Below, one piece after another: positions 49,801 through 62,500 of a stretch of DNA of 64,000 bases. The translations under genes were made by a program, and so were the position numbers. Origin of the DNA: Aphelocoma coerulescens (lineage: Eukaryota > Chordata > Aves > Passeriformes > Corvidae). Numbering within the stretch: position 1 is the stretch's first letter; the number at the start of each line of letters is the position of its first letter. The stretch lies in contig NC_091014.1 of NCBI RefSeq assembly GCF_041296385.1, positions 56,066,078-56,130,077 of the forward strand, read 5' to 3'. Below the pieces are notes generated by a model. The model ran no database searches. It was not told the origin of the DNA and saw only the letters and a list, made by a program, of their open reading frames with translations.

Positions 49801-52800
49801 GGGGAAAGGGTTTTTGCTTGGACTTTTTGGCTCTCAAGTGTGTAATTGTACATTTACAGTCCCTTTTTTGGTCATCTTCTGAGGTTTTCTAAATGTTGTG
49901 GTTCCTAATGGTGTGGAATAAAGGCAAAATCAGTGCTGTCTTCTTTGGATGGCAAGTACACAGCTAATTCCCATGAATGTGTGTTTTATTCCTGACTGTT
50001 GTTATCTATGGTCTTTTTTTTGAAATTTCTAGTGGCTGGGGGAAATTTTACTCTTTTTTAGGTAGACCATGACAAGCTCAAAGATGATGAAACAGTCAGT
50101 GGTGAAGCTGTGTTTGCCCCACTGCCAGCCCTGGTGGGACCTGGAGGCAGCAGCAGAGGTGGATTTGGGGAACTCTATAAGCCATTCCCTTGCAACTGGG
50201 CTCTGAACTGACAGTAGGCAAGTCTTTTGCAGGCAAGAAGGCTGCTGTGTTCTGCCAAGCCTGAATAGAGATTTTGAAGAAATTGCTTCCATTTTCTGAC
50301 CTAATTACACTTAATTGTGATAATTTTGCCTGGAAGTGACTGATGCAGGGATCAATGTGATGTTGCTATGTTCTCATCTGGGAGAAAAAGCTGTTTCCTT
50401 GTAGGCTGGAGGTTGTACAAAAGGTTTCTGATGGCATGCGTGTTTGATTCGTATGATCTTTAGAAATTTTTACCTTTCCAGAACACGATACACATTGCTG
50501 TAGAGAATAAGGGGTTTTTTGCTGAATCTCTTTACACTTTGCAGTAGTTCCAGCAAGTACTTTCTCAAAATTTTCTTAGTTTATTCCTTTAGAAATGTAG
50601 ACACAGATGGTGGAGAAATACACCTATAGCAATTGTTCTTTCCTTTAGGCATTGCAAGAGAGGGTTCTGATTGAGCCATGGGACTAAATGCAGCTCCAGG
50701 GTCTCTATTCCCTCACATTTCATATTATGTGACAGTTACCCACCCGCACATTGCAGGAGAAAATGTGTGCTGCTCAGCTTTGTATAGCGACCCTGTTTCT
50801 CTCCAGATTTTCACACAGGGGACACTACTTCAGCGATAATGTGGGTCAATGTTACGGACACCTGAGATCCCAAGTTTGTGGCTGACAGTCTGTGCCAGAA
50901 GTGAGCTCTACTGCTAAAAATGGCCATTGAAAAAATGAACCAATGTCAAGCTATGAGAGAGAAAAAATCAGTTAAATGAAAGAGGGTAATCAGTGTTGAA
51001 AGTTCTTGGATGTTATCCTCTGTTTTGTGAGGGCTTTTTAAAATTAATATGTACTGAAATTTATACAAAATAGAGAGTAAAAATGACCTTGCCTCTGGAG
51101 TGTTTATGCTGAGTTCAGCATGTTAAATTCTCATCTTGGGGTTTTTTTAGTATTTTGGTGCCACAGAAGGAAAAATAATGAAATTAGGAATCCAGTAGCA
51201 ATAGAGGTACTGCATCTTAACTGTTGTACTGTCAAGTTGCTCAAAGATGTGTCACATTATAAAACATGCAAGACCATAAAATTAAAACCAAAGCACTTTA
51301 GGAAATATCAGCATTAAAGTTGCCTGTGTGGCTGCTGGTTTAAACATGTTGTGCAGGCATTTCCTGGAGGAGATAGTAAGCAGATATTTAACCTTACAAT
51401 ATAACGTGACTTGACAGCTTGGAACTTTATTGGAACATATTGTTCTGAAGAACATTTTGACACAATCAACCTCTATGGTACTTCTCAGTCAGCAATGTAA
51501 TTTTCTATTTTACAGGCTGAAATAGTTCATTTGGGGCATTTGGTGGCTGTGATTCTAAGCCATGTCTTTTCCTAAAACATCTTGAGACACCTGAAAGATT
51601 GGCATGTTGACTGACCTCACTGGTTAGACTGCACGTTGTGTGAAGAGAAGTGGTCATACAAACACTTGTTGCTCAGTGATTCATGACACGAAATGTATAA
51701 AGCTCAACCAGTAGCAATGAAATTATATAAGTGGTCTCCTTATGCCAGATTTAAAATTGCAAATCATGATGTAACGATGTGAATGAACTCAGAGGGCAGG
51801 GAGACCAGTAGCATAGAAAACCCCTCAGATTTGGGATTTTGCCAGAGCTAGAAATGAATGGAAACAGGACCTTGTGTTCAAGGTTGTGTTTACTTTCCAA
51901 CCTCAGTCATCACGTGCGCTCTCTAAAATTAGATAAGGAAGCCTTTATTACTGTCTTTTGCAAAAAAAAAAAAAAGGTTGCTATCACACTTTCTCCTCTT
52001 TCTTTCACTTTTAAAGACTGTTTAAATACAGAATTGGTATACTGGTTGGTCCTGACTAAGCACTCCAGACTCAGGCCTCTTTGTGGGTCTGGCATAGTAG
52101 GAGAATTTCTCTTTCTGCTTGTTATCCTGAGCCATTTAAATGAATTGTAAGTGTGCAGAACATATTACTAACACTGGGAAGAGCTGAGTAACCATCATGG
52201 TGATTCATACATCACAATTTTTTTCTTCTGTAAGAGGTATATAAACAATGTTCACTACTAGATTGAAATGGGTTTTTTCTTTGGTGATACTGGTGATGGA
52301 GTCAGTGGGAAGAGGAGTAATGCGAGTGGTAAAATAAAAGGCAAGGTAGCTCTTTAAGAAGGGCTGAAGTTTGTCATCATCTTGATCTACAGGGCTGCAC
52401 TGAAGAGCTGAGCTGTTCTGCAGTATTAAATGCACTGTAGTGTTTTGAGTTCTTCTGGAGGAGTCATGGTTAGCAGTGGGAGCACATTTGGAGAGAAAAA
52501 GTGGAGTTCCACTTGTTCCCTGTATTCATGCCTCACAGAACTATGAATGTAAATGCTTTTAAGTCCCACCTTTAAAATTCATTTTTCCATGTAAGAAATT
52601 TGCTTGATTTTTTTTTTCTTTTTGCAGACATCTGGAATGATATCTGTTAATCTAGAGATATTTTTGAAGGTTTTGTTCATAGTTAAAGACTGTAAAGCTT
52701 AAGTGCACAGGTTGGAAAAAGTGGGCCCAACAGATCTACAAGAACTCAAGTTCTTGGGGTCTGTATACCAGGGGTTTCTGTCAGCCATGCCAGTATCTTA

Positions 52801-54195
52801 AGTGTATGATACCAAAAAGTGAACTTTGCCAGCATTTGTACTTTTCCCATTCATAAGAATCAGTAGTAATCACGCCATCTGTTTTTTTCCTGGGCAGTCT
52901 TAACTGGAATTATTTGCAGCCTTTGACAGTGTTTCTCGTAACAGGAGAAAGCACCAAAAGGTTTTAGCTTTACTTCCTGGAGCAGGGAGGCATGTTCCTT
53001 TCATCTCCAGCAGGCTGGTAAGGAATTAGTGTCATCATTCCTGCCAGTGTGCCCATTTACTGGTGGGTGATAACTATGTTTAGTGAATAATGAACACTAT
53101 AAGTTGCGGGTTTTTTTACTGCCCCTAACACTCTCAGTGGACAGCTGCCAACTTCATCTATCCTTAAAGTAAGCCAAGAGAATGTGTAAGCTTTAAAATA
53201 AGCCTCTATGTAGGTGCTGTAAAAGAAGCTGTTTCCCTTAAAATAAGAAGTACAAAAGCCCCTAGAGTTGTAAAAAAATTGTGCTAGTAATAAACTTATT
53301 TTAGAGGATGACAAAATTGTTATTGTCTGAAACCTAAATACTGCCACACTGACAATATGAAAGTTAATCTGACTTGGCTGAGTTTCATTATCTATTCTCC
53401 CTTCAGAGATGAGCAGAAAACAAGAGGTGGGTTTCTAAGATACTTTTAAAAAGTCGTATTTATTTGGCTTATGTTAGTAAATTTGTTTGCAACAGATAAG
53501 TCAACCTCATAATTTTAGTTAAACAAGTCAGTAGTAACGCTGATTCTTTTCAGCCCTTATGGCTTCCTGAATATAAACACAGAAATGCTGCTCTTAAAAA
53601 AAGGAGAAAGAAACTATATACCACAGTTTTGTAATGTATTTTAATATACGTACCATGGCCCACATTTCCACTGTCCTTCCTGAAAGCTGGATTTCACGGC
53701 ATGAGGGGGATACCTAGTTCTATTCCCTTTTTTGTCTCAAAGATTCAATCCAATGTCTTTACCAATGGCGGAATTTCAAAATCCTGAGGCCTGGCTCTAG
53801 TGCCTCTCACCAACCACTGGGTTTAGTTAAGTTCTCATACTTTGATTATTTTCTCTTTTAGAAATACATGTCCAGTGGTGTATATAATGTCATCTTAAAC
53901 AGTCTTAAGAGTAGAACAAAACCAGAAGTCAAAAAGTATTTTTAGAGTAGCAAGTTGTCTACCAGCTCATTTATTGTTTCTGAGCATCATGTCTAGATAG
54001 ATACAACTTTATCTACCAAGCTGTATGGATCTTTCTGTCAATCTGGTGAGACTCCTGAAAGAGCTTCCCCAAAACAGGAAACTTCCTTCTGCAATACCAT
54101 TTTGAAGTAGTCACAGAAATGTTGATTGTCTTGTATTCCCGGGTCTCTAGATGTCCAGCAGCAAATCTTATGACTCTCTTAATGCTTTTCATGGA
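46851..54195 (+). other. Probable intron sequence, no gene seen
   Basis: AT-rich non-coding DNA with T-rich tracts (47,958-47,969 and 48,377-48,409) and a poly(A) run at 51,961-51,974. A GC-richer patch at about 50,100-50,270 carries a short minus-strand frame with no family resemblance. Confidence 0.45.
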
Positions 54196-54292
54196 TTCCT
54201 CAAATAATTTGGGTTGGAAGGAACCTCAGGAAATCATCTAGTTCCACTTCTTGCTCATGTTACAACTTAAATTAAGCCAGTCAGACCAGCTT
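54196..54292 (-). mobile_element. CR1 LINE 3' end fragment
   Basis: On the plus strand, AATTTGGGTTGGAAGGAACC, a short gap, then ATCATCTAGTTCCA is the reverse complement of the CR1 3' end (TGGAACTAGATGAT...GGTTCC...CCAACCC). The rest of the element is missing or too diverged to follow. Confidence 0.68.
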
Positions 54293-57200
54293 TTTTGCTA
54301 GTTAACTATTGAGTTAAGACAATATTAGACTTTAGGAACATTTTTACAGCAAAATCCCTGTAAACTCCTAAAACACGTCTTATAAATGTTTTACTTTTCC
54401 TTGGCTGTATTTTTTGGGCCTCTTAATTTTCTCTCCTTTCAAGCAGTACTTTTCTGAGTGTTCTGTTTGTAGCAAAGGAGACACATGCTCCTGCCTAGTG
54501 ATGTTTATTAAGTTGCAGGCAGCTGGAACCATGGCTGCCTTTCTCTGCCAGTGTGGATAAACAGGGGAGTGGGAGGAGAGACTCAGTGTGGAAAATGGGA
54601 CAGAGAAGAGAGAGAGGAGATAATGAACTTGTATAAAATCTCTTTGCATTGCAGTGTGTTAAGGTGCCTTTTCAAAACGTGTTTGGGAAAATCACACTCA
54701 ATGGTGTTTGCTGGCAGCGTGTAAAGAGCCTGTAAGATTAGAGATTTGGATGAGCAGTACCACAGTTTGAAGAGGGTAACTCCAGCAGTGAGGGTAGGGG
54801 AAGTGCTGCCAGCTACAGGACACCTGGCAGTTCTCTAAGAAGGTGGATTTTTTTTCTTGTTGGAGAATGAAAGTTACCTTAGCAGTTGATTTTAAGTGTC
54901 TGTGAGGAAGTTGGCCTGATCTCTTAGTGTACTTAGGTTTTTCAGTACTGCTGCCTGTTTTATGAGTGCTAAAACTTGGTTGTGCTTTAGAGGAAACTAA
55001 GCAAGATGTTGTACTATTTCAATTACTAGACAAAACAAACTTGCCAGTGTTCATGGGGAAGAAACTGCTTCCACAGAAGCTTAAAAGGAAAACCAAGGAA
55101 CTTAGCTCATCTTGTGTACCATTGAAGTGATGTTTGTCAGTAAAATAGCTTCAGAATTTGATCAGCTAAGCTGAAGGGAAATCATTACTGGTGTATATGT
55201 AGCATTCTGTGAAGCTTTATAATAAAGCAAACAGAACAGAAATAATTGCTAGTCTTGGAGCAATGTGTGACACCTAAAGGGAAGGTTTAACTGGTATTGT
55301 ATGTATGATTCATAGCAGGAGCAAAAGCTGGAAAACTAAGGCAGTAATTCTGGGAAGCTTTCTGATATGTGTGGGTTCTTAAAGTAGTGTTCCATTTGTT
55401 TAAACAAAAAAGGAAAAAAAAGTGTTTTTTTCCTCTGTTGGGGATGCTATGCAACCTCCCTTCTCTCAGGGGCCAGGAGACATGAAATATTGATGCAGTG
55501 GGAGATGCTTCTGTAGCATTTTTGACAGAGTACCATGGGGTAGGTCTGTTCATCCCTTTTATGTCTGATGTGAGTTCTAAAATTCTGTTCTTCAGCCAGC
55601 CAAATAGAGTTCCCTTAGGAAGTGGAAACTTCGTCAAGTACTGGTGGTCATTCTGTTAAATACTCTAATTCAGGAGATAAAAAGGGGAGCTGAAGCTTTG
55701 TGGAAGAAGGCCTGTGTCTGATTTTAAAAAGGCAGAGTTAGGCTGCTTCAAAAAGCAAAAATAATCCCTTACACCTCTTTCTATTGTCTCAGGCTGCCTT
55801 TCTAGCTTTGGGAAATGACAGTCTTACAGCAGGGCTTTGAGTATCTTTGCAACCTTATGATATATGTAGATAATGTATGTAAATGAAAATCTAAGATTTG
55901 CAGAAGGCAATACATCTTGTGTCCATTTGCCTTGCAGAGTTTCTTATCCACAGTTGGTGAGTGGGAGAGTGTATTTGTTACTGGCAGAGCCTGTCAAATC
56001 TATAATACACAATTGTTTTAGAGAAAGTGATATCGTAATCCAACTTTCTAGAATGTTTCCCAGTACTAAAAGTTTTAAAAGAAATGCACTTAGGTAAGAA
56101 TGGAGATCTTGCCAAGATTGGTTTCCCTGTCTGGGAGTTGGCACTGTTATAGCTGTTATTAGATATTCATTACACTGATGGTGCAATACGCTGTTCTTTC
56201 AGTCACTGAAATTATTTATCCTGATCCCTTTATGTGAAAAATTTTGATCTGCCTTTCTATCTTGCCTGTCTTAGCAGTTCATGATGTAACCTTTTTTATT
56301 CAGATCAAAGACAACTTTCTGGATCTTTACTTTTTAGATATTTATATATATATGTATTTATTATTATTTTTATATTCAGTGTCAAATTAATTTTGGGAAT
56401 GTGCAGTGATCCTTGTTTTCGGGATGAGCTGTTATTCTTCCCTCCTACCTCACACCTCCAGTATGTATGACTTGTGAGTAAGCTTCCATTTCTGCCCTCT
56501 CATCTTTGAAGCTGGCAGCCTTATCTTTCCTTCGTCCTGTGCATGTGTACATAGCTGCAGTGTGCCGTGCTGTAGAAACTGTTTACCACAACTTCTTTCA
56601 GGGGAAATTATTTATGTAGATGGTATACAGTGCCAAGGAATTGTCTCATAAATGAGAATATCCTATCTCGTATACCTATCAAATATGATTGTCTGCAGAT
56701 GATCAGACAGTCACATATTGCAATTCTTTTTCATTAACGTGAAGATTTTGTGTTTATTCCTTGCTGCAGGAGAGCATAAGAGTATATGAAGTGATAAAAA
56801 ACTTAACTCTGACCTGTACAGACACAAATGGGTAGGAATTATTTTAGTATGTCATTTTACCATGCTGTAAGTATCAAAAGCAAGAGGGCATTTGATCTTC
56901 TGATCGGTACCATCTTGGTGAGTTTTATTATTTAGTCATATGAGTAGACATAGTAGTCAGCAAGTTAGATTGGCTCATTCTGACCTACTCTTAGAAGAGG
57001 AAAATCTGGTCTGTAATTCTACCTAATTTAGGATTTGAGAGGTGCCTAGGAAAAATGGTGTTTTGTACCTCGGAATACTTATGTGCCTTCATAAATGGTT
57101 TTATATTGTGGTCTTGCCTACTCTGCTGTGTTACTATTCCTTATCCTATGGTAAAAGGGAGGTTTTAGATTAATTGTATTTTGGTCTAAGTAACAGTTCA

Positions 57201-57676
57201 CTTGGGCTTACTGTCCTGTTTGTAAAGGCAGTATTGATATGGAGGTTTGTAACAGAATTTTCTTTTTACAGTGGCTTATTCCACATGGATATGAATATTA
57301 ATATTAATTCTTTTTCAGTGAATCCAAGTTTCCCCATGACCTTTTCCCTTCTCTTCCTCACAAAAGCATGCCTTCATTATAGAAGGGCTGGAGATTGCTG
57401 GGGAGAAGAGAGGAATTTGGTCTTTTTCTGATAATACTCTGAAGGCCTGAATTCAGTGGAACAGGAAGAGGAGAAAGAAATGTAAATGTCTTTCCTCAGC
57501 CACAGATGAATTTTTGCAGAAGGACAACTGCTGTGCTTAGAAATTGAGGGATGCACCCTTAAAAATGTGGCCCTTCTGGAGATGTATGTAAATGCCATAT
57601 TTTTAGTAAAATGTTGATGGTACTAGGACTGTTAAAATTTTGGGTGAGTTTTCAGCCTACATTTTATGTATTACTC
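54293..57676 (+). other. Probable intron sequence, no gene seen
   Basis: AT-rich non-coding DNA. A (TA)n run lies at 56,340-56,353. The 116-codon minus frame (55,637-55,287) is not recognised. Confidence 0.45.
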
Positions 57677-57885
57677 AAAATCTTTACTGTGAGGGTGGTG
57701 AGGCACTGGACCAGGTTGTCCAGATAAGTTGTGGATGCTCCATCCTTGGAAATGTTCAAGGCCAGGTTAGATGGGGCTCTGAGTACCCTGGTCTAGTGGA
57801 AGGTGTCCCTGCCCATGGCAGGGGATTGGAACTAGATGATCTTCAAGGTCCCTTCCAAGCCAGACTCTCTCATGATTCTATGATC
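57677..57885 (+). mobile_element. CR1 LINE 3' end fragment
   Basis: The sequence follows the CR1 3' region almost continuously. ACTGTGAGGGTGGTGAGGCA is followed by CAGGTTG, TGTTCAAGGCCAGGTTAGAT and GGTGTCCCTGCCCATGGCAG, then AACTAGATGATCTTCAAGGT and the terminal GATTCTATGAT. It is a typical 5'-truncated insertion of about 210 bp, moderately diverged. Confidence 0.93.
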
Positions 57886-59221
57886 TACAACAGGTATATC
57901 TTAACAGAAGCTTCATAACAGGTTTAGATGGGGAGGATTCTTTTGGAAGAATGGTGGTATATGACTCCTTAAACAAGTCAGATTCAAATGTGTCTTCTTG
58001 TGCAAAAAAGATTTTTGGAAATCGTAGGTTCTTTGCCCTGTGTGGAAGGCCTGCCTTCCATACATGGGAGATCTGTGTTTAAACTGAGGAGATACCTTTG
58101 CTTCTCTCACTGATTGCTTGAGCCGTGACCTGACAGCACTGGATAGCGAGTGCTTGAACCCCTGCTCCGTTCTTCAGGGGAGATGCTAAAGCAGGAATGA
58201 CAGCTAAGTCACCAAGTGCAGTCAGTGCTCCAGATATGACCTTTCTTCATGCCTAGGCTGATGCTGTCTGAACTAGAGTAGTGCTCTGACTAATGTTGTC
58301 TTAGGTTCTTGCTGAAACATCTTCACTGAAGATACAGGCCCCAGAGTGCAGCATTATTTCCAGTGGCTTTCAGCAGAAATTTAATTCCTGATTTATGTCT
58401 ATGCATTTGAAAATTCCCCCTCTTCAACCTTAAATTTCAGTGCTTCATCGATGAAATTTTTTTAAACTACCGAGTTTAATTAAAAAACATGATAAGTCAC
58501 TAAAATAATAGTTCCTTAAGGCAATGAAAGAGGATAATGAATAATCAAATAGGCAGCTGTTGTTCTGGTAGTTGGAAATAAGGTATAGTTGAAAGATATT
58601 CCTTTTCCTTTGTATTACCACAGAGGAAGAAAAATCAAAGTTGTTGGAAGGCAAATTTGGTTAAATCCACATTCTTGCCCTCTGCTCCAGTAATTGGCAT
58701 TGCATATGAACGCAAAGCTGTAGGTATATTTGACCTATATTTGAGAGAAATACAGGGTTCATTTGTTTCTAGACTCCATATTGTGAGGCTTGAAATCTCT
58801 CTGAGAGAAAAGAAGCTGCAACTGAGGTGTCACTGTGGTGCTATGCCTTTAGTTAATGTGCATATGCTCACAAGCTTACATATATGTATAAACAGATAAA
58901 ACTGAAGTATGTACCGTCTTTCACATCCAAGCCAACATGTGAGGACATAATTTGTCTCTTCTGACTTCATATGGAAGTTGCTGGGCAGAGCCAGGGAATC
59001 TGAAACCCATATAAGTAATTGCATGCGTGAAATTATGCAAAGCTGTGGCAGATAAAAGCCACAGTTAGGAGGTGTGATCGCAGCTTCTGCGAATAAACAA
59101 ACCCCAGATTTAGTGAGTGTAGGAACAAGCAGAGGGTAGTCTGCAGGTTTCGTCAGCAATGGCACTGACAAGTCCAGGGCACCTGATTCTTGTGTACTTG
59201 GCCACTGAAACCTGAGCGTGC
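57886..59221 (+). other. Probable intron sequence, no gene seen
   Basis: AT-rich non-coding DNA between two CR1 copies in the same orientation. The 113-codon minus frame (59,171-58,830) is not recognised. Confidence 0.45.
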
Positions 59222-59547
59222 AGGCTCAGGGGTGACCTTGTCACTCTCTACAGCTGCCTGAAAGGCTGTAGCCAGGTAGGCATCAGCCTCTTCTCCCAGG
59301 CAACTGGTGGCAAGAGGAAATGGCCTCAAACTGCACCAGGGAAGGTTCAGTTTGGACATCAGAAAGACTTTCTTCACTGAAAGGTTCTCAAGCACTGGAA
59401 CAGGCTGCCCAGGGAAGTGGTGGAGTCACCATCTTTGGAAGTGTTCAAGAAACAATTGGACATGGCACTTAGTAGCATGGTGGTGTCTTGTCAGAGCTTG
59501 GATTTGATGATATTGGAAGTCTTTTCCAACCTTAATGATTCTGTGAT
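59222..59547 (+). mobile_element. CR1 LINE 3' end fragment with ORF2 C-terminus
   Basis: It starts in GGCTCAGGGGTGACCTTGTC and ends TTAATGATTCTGTGATG, the CR1 terminus. The plus frame encodes RGNGLKLHQGRFSLDIRKTF followed by FTER, the well-conserved C-terminal segment of CR1 ORF2, then shifts frame after FTERF. A short deletion is visible around the block following GGCACTTAGTAGCATGG. The copy differs in subfamily from the one at 57.7 kb, judging by its ATTCTGTGAT ending. Confidence 0.94.
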
Positions 59548-62500
59548 GTGAATTTTGCTGTCATTCCATGAGTTCCAATTCCATGTCCTAAAGCAGTGAG
59601 CAGTAAAGGATAGGCAATCCTTGAGCTAAGGCTTCTGTAAAAATTTCATGTGTGAAGTCAAGGACTGCATACATGGAGACTCTGGAAAACAGAGCTGTAT
59701 TATTAAACGTCAATTTTAAAGAAGTTAGTTTAACTTGATTAAATCTATTCTGTGGGTACTTTCTTTTCCCAGTTGAATTGTTTCAAACCAAGTAGAGCTT
59801 GTGATTCTGAGCAAGCGTCTTCACACAGTCCCTAAATGTCTAGTTAATCTACTTGAATTCCATATGAGTAGTTAACATGAATTGATTGTTTTTTCTCAAT
59901 GTCCCCCGGTAGACAAACCAGTCTCACTGACTCTTATCTGTTTACTGCTAGCACTGATTCTTGAATGCCTGCCTGACTTGTACTGAGGAAAGTTAGTGTT
60001 TCTTCTGTGCTCTGTACCAACTTTTGTCCACAGAAATTAACCAAGTGAAAATGAGTTACCCTTTATCTTCTTACAGCTGTCAATTTTGTCTTTAATGTGG
60101 TGCTCAGCTGAATACCAAATTTACTCCCATGCTCGCTGACCTTTCCTCATCAGCTTACCAGGATAAAAATGGGTGGTGAAGGGCTACATGGAAGATGCAA
60201 AGTAAAAGTAACTCCAAAGTAAATGTACTTATTGGGTATCTTTCTCCCTAATGAATTTTGTATAAGTGCAGGCACATGCTTTAAAAATAAGCAACATGAA
60301 TATGAGAGAATCGTTGAAGCCTAAAGAGAAACAAAATCATGTTTGATATATTTACAGAAGTATGATTTGCAGCCCACTCAATACCTGATTGCTCTGGGAC
60401 TGAAGACCTCTTATATGGAAGTAGGGGGTAAGAACAGCCCAGGCTATTTTTGCAAATGATTCATTTGTTTTGTTTTTTTTTTTTTTTTTTTACTAAGTTA
60501 GGCTTCTTTTATTCCCAATAAGGGCTTTTTCTTCTGCAGTAGTTCTAAACTTCATGCTTCAAGTCATCTTTGCAGTTGTGTTCTTAAACTGACAGTTGGT
60601 TTTATTTTTAAATAAAGAAGTAGAGAATAATATTATTTCTCTTCATACAATGAGGTCAAAATAGAAATTTAGAATCAGAATTGCATAAAAGTGTAAAATG
60701 TGCATCCATTTATACTAAGTTTTCTAAAATAACAGTGATGAGATGCTGAAAGCCAGAACTGTGTGGTGATGAATGTTGATTGTATAGAATTGACAAGAGA
60801 ACCATGAACAGTGGCAGAAACATGTAATTGACACTGTCTTTCCTGGGTTTCATTTGTAATGTCTTTTCAATAGTGTAAAATTTCACCACTTTTTTTCAGT
60901 TCATACTGTGTCTTTTCCCCATTCATTTCACCGTGTTGCTGTCCCCTAAAGGTTTTGGCAGGAATAGAACTTAATGTGGTATACAATGTGTTGATGTTTG
61001 TTTCTTTTATTTGCACGTGATAATCACCAACTATCTCAGCAAAGATCTGGGAATAGTTTCTTAGCTGCAGCTGCAGAGGAAGTAAAAAAATAAATGTATT
61101 TGCGTGTGTCCTATGTAAACGGGCTTTTTTAAAAAAGTCATTTCTCAGCATCTGTTGTAACATATGAGAATTATTTTATCTTAGAAGCAGATTTCTCAAG
61201 TCTGGAAAATTTTTCCTGCTGCCACAAATTTACCGCTATTATTTTTGCCATTTAAAAGGCACTATTTTAACCAATGCTTCCTGTATTAATTATGAAAGGG
61301 AAAACTTCATCAGTGACCACCATAACAAGTAGTGTTATCAAATAAAGGCACCTGAGCAAGTTCCCAGTACTGCAGATTTGGAGCAGAATGAGTTGCAGAC
61401 CTGCTGTAATTGAAGCACTGTACATGTTTTAGTTGTCATCTTGGTTAGATTAGTGGTGGAAATGTAGTAATTTTGGTAGTTAAGGAAATACGTGCTTATT
61501 GTAGTGGTTTGCTGCGGCAGCTGCTGTTGTTTGGGCTATTTCATGGTGTGAATCCTAGGTGGGGTTAGTAGAGGGTGCTACAGCAAGGCTACTGGGTGTG
61601 CTGATGCAAGTAATGTCCTCTGTATACTGTGAATTGAACTTGGCGTCTCTGTGCTTTGCATTTTCTAAGGACTGCATTCCCTTCATCCTGCTGGTATAGT
61701 GGTATTGGAATTGCCTTGCTATGGAGTTTATTTTGTCACATGTAGATGCTGATACCTGGCTTTAGTAAAGAATTTGAAACGTCTTTTGAAAGGTTAGAAT
61801 TGCTGATGAAAGCATAATAGAATATATCAACTTTCAGGTCTTCTAAAAATAAGTACATTGTTGAATCAGAAACAGTAACATACATAGTAATATATACAAT
61901 ATATACTATGAAACCACAGTGATCTCAAGTCAGCTTGTGGAAACTGTATAAAAAGTTTTTCTGACCCTCTTTGTTGAGGCAAAGTCTCTCTAAACAAAAT
62001 CCCATTTAAGGAGTGCTGTGCTATGTGCCAGTCACCTTATTTTTAGACTTGGCTCTTCTGAAAATAGAAAGGGAAGGAGGGGGAGAGCAAAAAAGCCCCC
62101 CAAAATAGTAATAGCTCAGATTATTTCTCAGCTTCCCCAGTTATAAGCAGGTTGTGGACAGGTGGTCACTGTTCTCTCTATAACACAGATGAAGTTTACC
62201 AATCAAAACCATTGTGATTATTTGTTGTCACCTTTTCCTCTCAGTTCCACTTCTCAGTATTATTTAGATTATTGCAGTCACAGATTCTTTTGGATCATTA
62301 GGGCCACAGTCAATGCTTAATTTTACTACCGGTCCTTTAACTGTGAAACCTGCAGATCATAACAGTCAGAAATCCTGACCAAAAGTCTGTGCACTGTCCC
62401 TCTGTAACCATGCCATAAAACCAGCTCTTTCTGGAAAAGTTCATGACCAGACAAAAAGGGAAGTTGGACAGAGGATTAGGGGAAAGCTAGAGTTATCTCA

